NCBI GenBank assembly: GCA_026387775.1
Contig: JAPLLC010000098.1
Coordinates: forward strand, 1-34,604
DNA length: 34,604 nt
Direction: 5' to 3'
Source: Candidatus Methylomirabilota bacterium
GTDB taxonomy: Bacteria > Methylomirabilota > Methylomirabilia > Methylomirabilales > 2-02-FULL-66-22
Shown here: piece after piece, positions 9,020-19,680 of the stretch
How positions within the stretch are numbered: position 1 is the first letter of the stretch
Layout of the letters: each line of letters starts with the position of its first letter
Program-made: the position numbers and the translations under genes
Notes under the pieces: model-generated
Databases searched by the model: none
The model's input: only the letters and a program-made list of their open reading frames with translations
Told to the model about the DNA's origin: nothing

Positions 9020-10459
9020 CTACACCAGCCGGAAGCCGCCGACCGGCTTCCGCGTCCGGCGCGCGGCGCCGGTCTTGTACGCCGCCCCTGCCACGGCCGC
9101 CGCCACGGCGGGGGCCACCCGCACGTCGAAGACGCTGGGGGTGATGTACTCCTCGCTGAGCTCGCGGGCGCCGACCAGCGAGGCGATGGCCTTGGCCGCG
9201 GCGTTCTTCATCGCCTGGTTCACATGGGAGGCCCGGGCATCCAGGAGGCCGCGGAAGAAGCCCGGAAAACACGAGACGTTGTTGATCTGATTCGGGTAAT
9301 CGGACCGGCCGGTCGCCATCACCCGGACATACGGGGCGGCCTCCTCGGGCAGGATCTCGGGAATGGGGTTGGCCATGGCGAAGACAATGGCGTTCTTGGC
9401 CATCTTCTTGACCCCTTTCAGCGGGAGGCTCCCCGCACCGGAGAGGCCGAGGAACATGTCCGCGCCGCCGATCACGTCCAGCATGTCGCCCTTCAGATTC
9501 CGCGGATTGGTGGCGCCGGCGTACCATTCCTTGATCGGATTCATGTTCTCCTTGCGACCCCGATAGAGAGCCCCCTTCGTATCCACGCCGATGATGTTGC
9601 GCGCCCCCATGGCCATCATCATCCTGGTGCAGGCAACCCCGGCCGCCCCGATCCCGCTCACCACGATCTTGCTGTCCCGCAGCTTCTTCTTGACGATCCT
9701 CAGCGCGTTGAGCAGCGCCGCCAGGACCACCACCGCCGTGCCGTGCTGGTCGTCGTGAAAGACCGGGATGTCCACCTCTTTCTGGAGGCGCTCCTCGATC
9801 TCGAAGCAGCGGGGGGCCGAGATGTCCTCCAGGTTGATGCCACCGAAGACCGGGGCGATCAGCTTCGCCGTCCGCACGATCTCGTCGGGATCCTGCGTGT
9901 CCAGGCAGATGGGAAAGGCGTCCACGCCGGCAAACTCTTTGAAGAGCGCCGCTTTCCCCTCCATGACCGGCAAGGCCGCCGCCGGCCCGATGTTTCCCAG
10001 CCCCAGGACGGCCGATCCGTCGGTGATCACCGCCACCATGTTCTTCTTGACGGTCAGCCGGTAGACCTTGGACGGGTCGTCGTGAATGGCCATGCAGACA
10101 CGGGCCACGCCCGGAGTGTACACCATGGAGAGGTCGTTGCGGGTCTTGATCGGCATCTTGGCCTTGACTTCGATCTTGCCCCCGAGATGGGCCAGGAATG
10201 TGCGGTCCGAGACGCCCACCACCTTCACATGCGGGATCTTGCCCACCGCCTTGGCGATGACCTGCTCGTGCGCCTCGTCTCGGGCGCTCACCGTGATGTC
10301 CCGGATGATCGTGTCCTTCCCGAAGCCGGCGATGTCCACGGCGCCGATGTCGCCGCCCGCCTTGCCGATCGTGGAGGCAATCTTTCCCAGCATTCCCGGA
10401 CGGTTCTGGATCTCGACGCGCATGGTGATGCTATAGCTGGCGCTCGGCTTGGCGACCAT
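9020..10459 (-). CDS. NAD(P)-dependent malic enzyme with N-terminal ACT domain
   Basis: 479 residues from ATG 10459 (GGGAG seven to eight bases upstream). Residues about 8-90 form an ACT-type regulatory domain (VEIQNRPGMLGKIASTI). The malic N-domain has the catalytic Tyr in MVYTPGVARVC and the FHDDQHGTA metal/substrate region; the Rossmann domain has VVSGIGAAGVA. It oxidatively decarboxylates malate to pyruvate and CO2. Bacterial short-form malic enzymes are about 400 residues, so the extra length is the ACT domain, which usually binds an amino acid as an allosteric signal. The aminotransferase gene immediately upstream in the same direction (42-bp gap) makes a carbon-nitrogen link plausible. 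Confidence 0.95.
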   Translation of the reverse strand: MVAKPSASYSITMRVEIQNRPGMLGKIASTIGKAGGDIGAVDIAGFGKDTIIRDITVSARDEAHEQVIAKAVGKIPHVKVVGVSDRTFLAHLGGKIEVKAKMPIKTRNDLSMVYTPGVARVCMAIHDDPSKVYRLTVKKNMVAVITDGSAVLGLGNIGPAAALPVMEGKAALFKEFAGVDAFPICLDTQDPDEIVRTAKLIAPVFGGINLEDISAPRCFEIEERLQKEVDIPVFHDDQHGTAVVVLAALLNALRIVKKKLRDSKIVVSGIGAAGVACTRMMMAMGARNIIGVDTKGALYRGRKENMNPIKEWYAGATNPRNLKGDMLDVIGGADMFLGLSGAGSLPLKGVKKMAKNAIVFAMANPIPEILPEEAAPYVRVMATGRSDYPNQINNVSCFPGFFRGLLDARASHVNQAMKNAAAKAIASLVGARELSEEYITPSVFDVRVAPAVAAAVAGAAYKTGAARRTRKPVGGFRLV

Positions 10460-10501
10460 CGAGAATCTCCCTTGTGCAAAAAGACGCAGCAATCGAAAAC
10501 G

Positions 10502-11641
10502 CTACCGCCCCGCCAGGTACTGTTCGAGACGCCGCAGCGCCTCGGCCAGGTTCTCGAGCGAGTTGGCATACGAAAAGCGCAGGTAGCCTTCCCCGTTCTT
10601 GCCGAACCCTATCCCGGGCGCCACGCACACCTTGGCGCGCTCCAGCAGCTCGAAGGCGAAGGCATAGGAGTCGGCGCTGAATCGCTTGGCGTTCGCGAAG
10701 ACATAGAAGGCGCCGTTTGGCTCGGACGCAATGCCGAAGCCCAACCTGCGCAAGCCGGGAACCAGGAACCGCCGCCGCTCGTCGTAACTTCGACGCATGC
10801 GCTCCGAATCCGGGAGCGCCTCGCGGAGGGCGGCGACCCCTGCGGCCTGCACGAACGCGTTGGCCGAGATGAAGAAATTCTGGTGCATCTTCTGGAGCGG
10901 CCGGACCATCTCGGGCGGCACGATGACGTACCCGAGCCGCCAGCCCGTCATGGCGAACGCCTTCGAGAAACCGTTGAACACCACCGCCCGGTCGGTGAAC
11001 TCCAGGACGGAGTGCTCGCGCCCTTCGTACACCAAGCCATGGTAGATCTCGTCCGAAAGAACGAGCGGGCCTAGGGCCGCCAGGGCGGCCATCCGCTCGG
11101 CCGAGAGCAGCGTCCCCGTCGGGTTGGCCGGCGAGTTGATCAGGATGGCCTTTGTCCGGGGAGAGATTCGTGTCTTCACCTCCTCGGGCCGGAACTGGAA
11201 GCCGTCCTCTTCCAGGACGTCCACGCAGACCGTCTCGCCGCCGCAGAACTTGACGAAGTTCGGATAGCAAGCGTAATGCGGATCGGAGAGGATGACCTGA
11301 TCGCCCTGCTCCAAGAGCGCGGCGAATACCATCCACATGGCAGGCGAGGTTCCGGCGGTCACGAGGATCCGGTCCGGCGACACCCGGACACCGTACTTGG
11401 CGTGATAGTGCTCGGCGATCGCCTCGCGCAGCGGCAGGACCCCCAGACTGTGGGTGTAATGGGTCATCTGGTCCGCGAGCGCCTTGGTCGCAGCCTCCTG
11501 GATGCAGACCGGTGTCGGAAAGTCGGGCTCGCCGACCTCCAGATGGATGAGGCGCTCGCCCTTGGCCTCCAACTCGTGCGCCCGCTCCATCACTTCCATG
11601 ACGATGAAGGGCTCGATCTCCTGGGCATGTTTCGCGATCAC
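10502..11641 (-). CDS. Class I/II pyridoxal-phosphate aminotransferase
   Basis: 379 residues. GTG 11641 is chosen because a perfect GGAGG lies five bases upstream; the in-frame extension to 11788 lacks one. Fold-type I features are all present: LEVGEPDFPTP at the N-terminus, TAGTSPAMWMV, NSPANPTGTLLS, DEIYHGLVY with the cofactor-ring Asp, SKAFAMTGWRLGY containing the PLP-binding Lys, and RFSYANS with the substrate carboxylate Arg. It is aspartate/alanine-type by overall pattern (AspC/AlaA/MetC-like family Iγ); the exact amino donor cannot be set. Probably co-transcribed with the ACT-malic enzyme. Confidence 0.93.
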   Translation of the reverse strand: MIAKHAQEIEPFIVMEVMERAHELEAKGERLIHLEVGEPDFPTPVCIQEAATKALADQMTHYTHSLGVLPLREAIAEHYHAKYGVRVSPDRILVTAGTSPAMWMVFAALLEQGDQVILSDPHYACYPNFVKFCGGETVCVDVLEEDGFQFRPEEVKTRISPRTKAILINSPANPTGTLLSAERMAALAALGPLVLSDEIYHGLVYEGREHSVLEFTDRAVVFNGFSKAFAMTGWRLGYVIVPPEMVRPLQKMHQNFFISANAFVQAAGVAALREALPDSERMRRSYDERRRFLVPGLRRLGFGIASEPNGAFYVFANAKRFSADSYAFAFELLERAKVCVAPGIGFGKNGEGYLRFSYANSLENLAEALRRLEQYLAGR

Positions 11642-11838
11642 GGAATCCTCCTGATGCAAACCGAAGGCCGGACGGCTCGTAGATGAGGCGGGATGATAGC
11701 ATAGGGCTGCGGGGAAGTAAAAAGGGCTCCGCCGGGTTGCTTTGGCCAGCACCTCGACCTCGCTCGCACTCGTTCGCGGGACCACCACTCCATGTCAGGA
11801 GTTCGGCGTCCCATACTGCTGCGATGGGATCTGCTGGG

Positions 11839-12192
11839 TTATGAGGCGCTCTCCCGCCGGAAGCTGGCGATCGCGAGGACGATGACCGCCACTTCAACGG
11901 CGAGGAGTGCAAGGAGGGAGGCAATCAGCGCAGTGGTGGCGCTCCCGGGCCACGCGATGTTCCCGAGCACCATCGCGCCCGCCAGCACGGCGCCCAGCAT
12001 GATCAGAACCACGCTCGGGACAATCACCCAGCGGCTCCGAGCCGTGAGTCCCAAGGCGATGGCTCCGACGAGGAGCAGCGGGACCAGCGCCACGGCCGCC
12101 ATTTCCTGCGGGCGCAGGGCGACCAAAGCCGCCAAGGCGAGCGCGAACGTGCAGTGCGCGCCAATCAGGATATGTCGCATCATCGCGGCCAC
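11839..12192 (-). CDS. Small hydrophobic membrane protein, unknown function
   Basis: About 114-117 residues with roughly four transmembrane segments separated by short basic loops (TARSRW, SFRRES). I see no family motif. The start is uncertain: GTG 12192, ATG 12183 or ATG 12180, none with a good ribosome site, so it may be translated by coupling to the cupin gene 12 bases upstream. It is the last gene of the run that begins with the pyrimidine operon. The ~200 bases between it and the aminotransferase contain nothing I recognise. Confidence 0.6.
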   Translation of the reverse strand: MAAMMRHILIGAHCTFALALAALVALRPQEMAAVALVPLLLVGAIALGLTARSRWVIVPSVVLIMLGAVLAGAMVLGNIAWPGSATTALIASLLALLAVEVAVIVLAIASFRRESAS

Positions 12193-12204
12193 CGCGGGCT
12201 CAGG

Positions 12205-12561
12205 TCACTGGTAGTGAATCTCGAAGGGCTTGTTGGTGATGAAGAGGACAACCACATCGCGTTCGGCAGTGGCCCCGTGTTCCATCGCCATCCCTTCGGG
12301 GAACCACACGAAGCTGCCAGGGCCGAACTGACCGGCGTGGGTGACCAGCGTCCCCTCGATAACATACATGCCATGGGCGCAGGGATGCGTGTGCCGCACG
12401 TTGATCACCCCGGCAGGGTAGCGCACGAGGCGAACCTCCATGCCGGTATCCGGATCGGTGACCAAGTTCTTCCGATAGAGCGCCCGCCCCAGTTTCTCGT
12501 TGAACCGCTCCTCCCACTGGAGCGCCTGGGTGTCAATCGCGATCATCTGCCCCTTCTCCAT
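12205..12561 (-). CDS. Single-domain cupin protein
   Basis: 118 residues from ATG 12561, with AAAGGAG six bases upstream. Cupin motif 1 is clear, with two His in RHTHPCAHGMYVIEG followed by the Glu and Gly, and motif 2 reads GPGSFVWFPEGMAMEHG with the final metal-ligand His. Such proteins bind a divalent metal in a small beta barrel and act as dioxygenases, isomerases or sensors (ChrR anti-sigma-like folds). It lies between the VKOR-like gene and a small membrane protein, same strand, 55 bp from VKOR. Substrate unknown. Confidence 0.85.
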   Translation of the reverse strand: MEKGQMIAIDTQALQWEERFNEKLGRALYRKNLVTDPDTGMEVRLVRYPAGVINVRHTHPCAHGMYVIEGTLVTHAGQFGPGSFVWFPEGMAMEHGATAERDVVVLFITNKPFEIHYQ

Positions 12562-12616
12562 CGAGACTCCTTTCCGCCAACCCGCCGCCCGCTGGTCGCC
12601 AGTGAACGAAACGAAC

Positions 12617-13072
12617 CTAGGCTCCTCTTGGGGCCGATCGCAGCACATTCACTACGCCAAGGATGGCCAGCAGGGTGATGATGATCGCCGAGGCTACGCA
12701 CCAGGAGCAGAGGGCTTCGATGACATAGATCTCGATGTAGGTGAGATAGACGGAGAAGCCCACTCCGCCAAGGGAGAGGAGAAGGCTGAGGAGAAGAATC
12801 TGGCGCTGCGTCCCGCCGGCAGTCCACAGCGCCGCCAGGGCGAGCGCCAGAAGCAGCAGATACGCGGCGAGGCCGATGAAGGAGACCGGAATGCCGAAGA
12901 ACTTGGAGTAGACGCTGTTGTTCACCACGTCACACTCGGCCCAGCGCGTGCAGGCGAGGCTCCCGCCGGCCATCCGCTTGTAGGCGAGATAGCCGGATAC
13001 CACGATGCCACATACAGAGAGAAGCGTCGAACTCCAGAGCCACGGGCGCAAATCGGGTCGCAGGTCGCGCAT
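12617..13072 (-). CDS. Vitamin K epoxide reductase (VKOR) family membrane protein
   Basis: 151 residues from ATG 13072, 14 bp after the pyrD stop, with GGAG nine bases upstream. It has about four to five transmembrane helices. The loop Cys pair is Cys41 and Cys47 (CTRWAEC) followed by the family pattern DVVNNS and FGIPVSFIG. The active-site CXXC is CSWC at about residues 122-125 in the fourth helix. Bacterial VKORs pass electrons from a periplasmic thiol oxidase (DsbA-like) to quinone to make disulfide bonds. No fused or adjacent thioredoxin-like partner is present. Placement directly after pyrD, whose enzyme can also feed electron carriers, is curious but may be chance. Confidence 0.92.
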   Translation of the reverse strand: MRDLRPDLRPWLWSSTLLSVCGIVVSGYLAYKRMAGGSLACTRWAECDVVNNSVYSKFFGIPVSFIGLAAYLLLLALALAALWTAGGTQRQILLLSLLLSLGGVGFSVYLTYIEIYVIEALCSWCVASAIIITLLAILGVVNVLRSAPRGA

Positions 13073-13086
13073 CACACCATGCTCCG

Positions 13087-14169
13087 TCACGGAAGCGGAG
13101 GGCTTCCGATCAGGGGACAGATTCGCTGATCCGCCAGATTCAGGCTCCCGACCAGTTGGCGAGCGGCCGAAATGCCGTTCGCGAGACAATACTGCTCGAG
13201 TCCAGAGATTACCTTGAGGACATTCGTCGGGTCAATGAAGTTCGCCGTCCCCACGGCCACGGCCGTCGCCCCGGCGATCAGGAACTCGGCGGCATCCTCT
13301 TCGCTCACGATCCCCCCCATGCCGATGATCGGGAGCTTCACGGCCTGCGCCACCTGCCAGACCATGCGTACGGCCACCGGTCGGATGGCCGGTCCCGAGA
13401 GCCCCCCCGTGATGTTGGCGATCTTGGGCCGGCGCGTCCGCACGTCGATGGCCATCCCGACCAGGGTGTTGATCAGCGAGATCCCATCGGCTCCGGCCTC
13501 TTCGGCCGCCTTGGCGATGACGCGGATGTCGGTCACGTTCGGGGACAGCTTTGGAATCAGCGGCAGGCGCGTCGCCTCCCGCGCGGCCTTCACCACCTGA
13601 TAGGTCAGCCTGGGATCGGTCGAGAAGTCGAGACCGCAGGCCACGTTTGGGCAGGAGATGTTCAACTCGATCCCCGCCACCCCCTCCTGATCGCCGATCC
13701 GCTTTGTCAGCTCGCGGAAGTCCTCCACCGACTCCCCCGCCACGTTCACAATCAGCGGCGGCGCCAGCGTCCGGAGATACGGCAGCTTCTCTCGGATAAA
13801 GACGTCGATCCCGACATTCTGCAAGCCGATGGCGTTGAGCATCCCGGCCGGCGTCTCCGCGATCCGGGGCGCGGGATTGCCGGGACGGGGCAGCCGCGTG
13901 ATGGTCTTCACCACCAGCCCCCCCAGCCGGTTCAAGTCCAGATGCGTCTCGAACTCCTGCGCATATCCAAACGTCCCCGACGCCGTCAACACCGGGTTCT
14001 GCATCCGGATGCCGGCCACTTCCACCGCCATGTCCACGCCGCTCGCGGCTCGTGGCTCGCAACTCTCCGTCCTCGGCTCGTGGCTCGTGGCTCGCGGCTC
14101 GTGGCTCTCCCCTCTCGGCTCTCCGCTCTCGGCTCTCCGTCCTCCGTCCTCGGCCCTCGGCTCTTTCAT
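13087..14169 (-). CDS. pyrD: Dihydroorotate dehydrogenase, catalytic subunit (class 1B)
   Basis: 360 residues. The start ATG 14169 overlaps the pyrK stop (ATGA), which favours it over ATG 14031. Residues 1 to ~45 are then a low-complexity extension of EPRAES-type heptads encoded by 7-bp DNA repeats; the true domain begins at MAVEVAGIRMQNPV. The TIM-barrel enzyme shows NPVLTASGTFGYAQ, the catalytic Cys loop ELNISCPNV, LIPKLSPNVTDI and the FMN-phosphate site GMGGIVSEEDAAEFL. The Cys base and adjacent pyrK mark class 1B, which uses NAD via PyrK. It oxidises dihydroorotate to orotate in UMP synthesis. Confidence 0.94.
   Translation of the reverse strand: MKEPRAEDGGRRAESGEPRGESHEPRATSHEPRTESCEPRAASGVDMAVEVAGIRMQNPVLTASGTFGYAQEFETHLDLNRLGGLVVKTITRLPRPGNPAPRIAETPAGMLNAIGLQNVGIDVFIREKLPYLRTLAPPLIVNVAGESVEDFRELTKRIGDQEGVAGIELNISCPNVACGLDFSTDPRLTYQVVKAAREATRLPLIPKLSPNVTDIRVIAKAAEEAGADGISLINTLVGMAIDVRTRRPKIANITGGLSGPAIRPVAVRMVWQVAQAVKLPIIGMGGIVSEEDAAEFLIAGATAVAVGTANFIDPTNVLKVISGLEQYCLANGISAARQLVGSLNLADQRICPLIGSPPLP
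14040..14165 (-). repeat. Heptameric tandem repeat tract (GAGCCGA family) encoding the PyrD N-terminal extension
   Basis: Nearly continuous, imperfect 7-bp units of the GAGCCGA / GAGCCAC type (plus-strand reading CTCGGCT and GTGGCTC). Three units equal seven codons, so the tract reads as degenerate EPRAESH-type heptads in the pyrD frame with no stop. Same unit family as the tracts in carA and pyrK. Confidence 0.85.
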
Positions 14170-14966
14170 CGCCACACCAACTCCCGCGAGTCGAACACCG
14201 GCCCATCCTTGCACACCAGCTTGTAGGCGGGCCCCGGCCCACTCGACCGCGCCTCGATCGCGCAGCCCATGCACGCGCCGAAGCCGCAGGCCATGTTCGC
14301 CTCCACGGAGGTCTGGCAGGGAACACCGCACGTCTCGGCCAATCGCGCCACGGCGGAGAGCATTCCGGGCGGACCGCAGGTGAAGATGATGAGAGCCGAG
14401 AGCCGAGAGCCGAGGAGAAACGGACCGAGAAGGTCGGTGACCAGGCCGCGAGATCCCAAGCTCCCGTCCTCGGTCGTGATGTGAACGCTTACCCCGTGCG
14501 CTTCGAAGTCTTTCAAACAGAGAATGTCGTCCGCCGTCTTTCCGCCAAGGAACACCTCCAGATCTCGAATTGCGAATTGCGAATTGCGAATTTGGGCGGC
14601 GAGAGCCGAAATCGGAGGGACACCGATACCCCCCGCGGCCAGGACGGCAGTCGTCACCTCGGATCCGATCGCGAACGAGTTCCCCAGCGGCCCCAGAATT
14701 TCCACCTCCCGGCCCGGCTCCATCCGGGAGAGGCATTGGGTCCCCTTCCCCAGGATCTTGTACAGGATCTCGACGACGGGAGTGCCGCCGTCCTGCGAGA
14801 TCCGGTAGATCGAGAACGCGCGCGGCAGCAGCGGGTCTGTCACGAGGGGCGGCCGCACCATGACGAACTGCCCGGGAGCAAAGCTTTCGGGGAATCCCGG
14901 CGCCGCGATCCCGAGGTGGCGATACGGGGCGGAGACGGAGCGGTTGAAGGCGATCTGGGCGCGCAC
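14166..14966 (-). CDS. pyrK: Dihydroorotate dehydrogenase electron-transfer subunit (FAD/[2Fe-2S])
   Basis: 266 residues from GTG 14966, eight bases past the carB stop with GAGGAG close upstream. Domains: an N-terminal flavin barrel with RAFSIYR (FAD binding), a ferredoxin-reductase NAD domain with LAAGGIGVPP and FTCGPPGML, and a C-terminal [2Fe-2S] module with C-x4-C-x2-C in CGFGACMGC plus a downstream Cys in KLVCKDGPVF. It passes electrons from PyrD to NAD. Two insertions from 7-bp DNA repeats interrupt loops: NSQFAIR at 14565-14595 and LLGSRLSA at 14394-14416. Core motifs stay intact, so it is probably functional. Confidence 0.94.
   Translation of the reverse strand: MRAQIAFNRSVSAPYRHLGIAAPGFPESFAPGQFVMVRPPLVTDPLLPRAFSIYRISQDGGTPVVEILYKILGKGTQCLSRMEPGREVEILGPLGNSFAIGSEVTTAVLAAGGIGVPPISALAAQIRNSQFAIRDLEVFLGGKTADDILCLKDFEAHGVSVHITTEDGSLGSRGLVTDLLGPFLLGSRLSALIIFTCGPPGMLSAVARLAETCGVPCQTSVEANMACGFGACMGCAIEARSSGPGPAYKLVCKDGPVFDSRELVWR
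14394..14416 (-). repeat. GAGCCGA heptamer tract inside pyrK
   Basis: About three 7-bp units of the GAGCCGA family on the plus strand, read in the pyrK frame as GSRLSAL in the loop just before the FTCGPPGML NAD-domain motif. Confidence 0.8.
14563..14594 (-). repeat. GCGAATT heptamer tract inside pyrK
   Basis: Four consecutive 7-bp units of GCGAATT on the plus strand, read in frame as RNSQFAIR between the NAD-domain GGIGVPP motif and the next beta strand. The unit sequence is unrelated to the GAGCCGA family, but the 7-bp period is the same. Confidence 0.88.
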
Positions 14967-14973
14967 AGACTCC

Positions 14974-18182
<3,209 letters not shown>

Positions 18183-18226
18183 TCATCACCTCGTGTGCGA
18201 CCTCGGCTTCGCCGTCCCCGCCGTGG

Positions 18227-19537
18227 TCAGACCCGTCCCGCGACCGCCGAAGAACCGCCGGCCGCCGACCGGGCGCCTTCCATCAATTCCACGAATCGGG
18301 CAAAGAGGTAGTTCGCGTCGTGGGGGCCGGGCGAGGCCTCGGGGTGGTACTGGACCGAGAAGAGTGGTAGCCCGCGGTGCATCAGGCCTTCGCAGGTGTT
18401 GTCGTTGAGATTCACGTGGGTGAGCGCGATGTCCTCGGCGTCGCCCCGCATCGCCTCCCGGGAGGCATCCCGGAAGGAGGACATATCCAGGGCGAAGCCG
18501 TGGTTCTGCGCCGTGATCTCCACCTTCCCGGTGGTCAGATCCTTGACCGGCTGGTTCCCGCCGTGGTGGCCGAACTTCAGCTTGTAGGTGCGGCCGCCCA
18601 GGGCCAACCCGATGATCTGGTGCCCCAGACAGATCCCGAAGATCGGCCTCTTGCCGATCAGCTCCCGCACCGCCGCGATCAGATAGGGCACCCCTTCGGG
18701 ATCTCCCGGCCCGTTGGAGAGGAAGATCCCGTCCGGGTCGCGGCGCAGGACCTCCTCCGCGGTCGTCGCGGCCGGCACCACCGTGACCTCGCAGCCGCTC
18801 GAGACGAGCTGCCGCAGGATGTTCCACTTGATCCCGCAATCGTAGGCAACGACCTTGTAGAGCCGAGAGCCGAGATGTGAGAGCCGAGCCGCGTGATTCG
18901 GAGCTTGCACCCCAAAGAGCGCCAACTGTCCTTGCTCGCCTCTCGCCTCTCGGCTCTCGGCTCTCGGCTCTCGTCGGCTCTCGTCGGCTCTCGGCTCGCC
19001 GTATCCGTGCGGCCATTGCCACGCATGCTCCGTCCAGGTGAAAGGCTCCGCGCAGCAGACCTCCTTCACCAGGTCCCGCCCGATCAGACCGGGCGAGGCC
19101 TTGGCCTTGGCCACCAGGCTCTTCGGGTCGAGGTCGGTCGTGGAGATGACCCCTTCCTGGGCCCCGGAGTCTCGGATGTGCCGGGTGAGCGCCCGGGTGT
19201 CGATCCCCTGGATGCCGACGACGCCGCATTCGCGCAAGTACTCCTCCAGCGACCGACTGGCCCGCCAGTTGCTCGGGACGACGCTCCCCTCCTTGATGAT
19301 GAACCCTTCCACCCAGGGACGGCACGACTCCACGTCCTCGGAGTTGACCCCGTAATTTCCGATCAGGGGATAGGTCATCGTCACGATCTGCCCCTTGTAG
19401 GACGGATCGGTCAGAATCTCCTGGTATCCGCTCATCGAGGTATTGAAGACGACCTCGCCGACCGCCTCCCCATCGGCGCCGTAGGCGCACCCCTCGAAGA
19501 TGGTGCCGTCGGCCAGGGCCAAGATCGCCGGCTTCAT
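18227..19537 (-). CDS. carA: Carbamoyl-phosphate synthase small (glutaminase) subunit
   Basis: 436 residues from ATG 19537; a ribosome site is weak. The N-terminal domain shows [19 protein letters not shown] and [11 protein letters not shown]; the class I glutamine amidotransferase domain has [11 protein letters not shown], the nucleophile Cys in IFGICLGHQ and the His/Glu pair in [12 protein letters not shown]. It hydrolyses glutamine and channels ammonia to CarB. The usual length is 360-380; the excess of about 50 residues lies exactly in the interdomain linker and is made of heptad peptides ([13 protein letters not shown]) from 7-bp DNA repeats. Start of carB lies 44 bp downstream. Both domains are complete. 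Confidence 0.96.
   Translation of the reverse strand: MKPAILALADGTIFEGCAYGADGEAVGEVVFNTSMSGYQEILTDPSYKGQIVTMTYPLIGNYGVNSEDVESCRPWVEGFIIKEGSVVPSNWRASRSLEEYLRECGVVGIQGIDTRALTRHIRDSGAQEGVISTTDLDPKSLVAKAKASPGLIGRDLVKEVCCAEPFTWTEHAWQWPHGYGEPRADESRREPRAESREARGEQGQLALFGVQAPNHAARLSHLGSRLYKVVAYDCGIKWNILRQLVSSGCEVTVVPAATTAEEVLRRDPDGIFLSNGPGDPEGVPYLIAAVRELIGKRPIFGICLGHQIIGLALGGRTYKLKFGHHGGNQPVKDLTTGKVEITAQNHGFALDMSSFRDASREAMRGDAEDIALTHVNLNDNTCEGLMHRGLPLFSVQYHPEASPGPHDANYLFARFVELMEGARSAAGGSSAVAGRV
18858..18999 (-). repeat. Two GAGCCGA-family heptamer tracts inserted in the carA interdomain linker
   Basis: Plus-strand positions about 18858-18890 carry AGAGCCGAGAGCCGAGA-type units; about 18937-18999 carry CTCGGCT units with two GTCGGCTCTC variants. 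About 46 bases between them encode a linker without the repeat. Both tracts stay in the carA frame. Confidence 0.85.
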
Positions 19538-19574
19538 ACGCTCACACTCACTCGGATTGCCATGCCCCTCCGAT

Positions 19575-19680
19575 GTTAGGAGCCGTTACGAAATAACGTG
19601 GCCATTTGTTGTGATTTCGTTACGGCTCCTTATGCCGTTCCGGAATTTCTCCGGTCAAGTTATTCTTTGACAACGGCCTA
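19575..19680. repeat. 106-bp palindromic interspersed repeat, copy A (pyrC-carA gap)
   Basis: Near-identical to 34188-34294. The left part is a 17-bp hairpin with one mismatch (AGGAGCCGTTACGAAAT against its inverse ending at about 19631). The right part has outer arms GCCGTT/AACGGC and inner GTCAA/TTGAC. On the minus strand it begins TAGGCCGTTGTC, and that TAG is the pyrC stop codon; it ends GGCTCCTAAC, so TA flanks both sides. It lies inside the pyrimidine operon, where its hairpin could affect read-through or mRNA processing. Confidence 0.88.

Noticed and set aside
9224-11074. 616-codon plus-strand frame opposite malic enzyme and aminotransferase
   Set aside because: Spans two genes on the other strand and has typical shadow composition.
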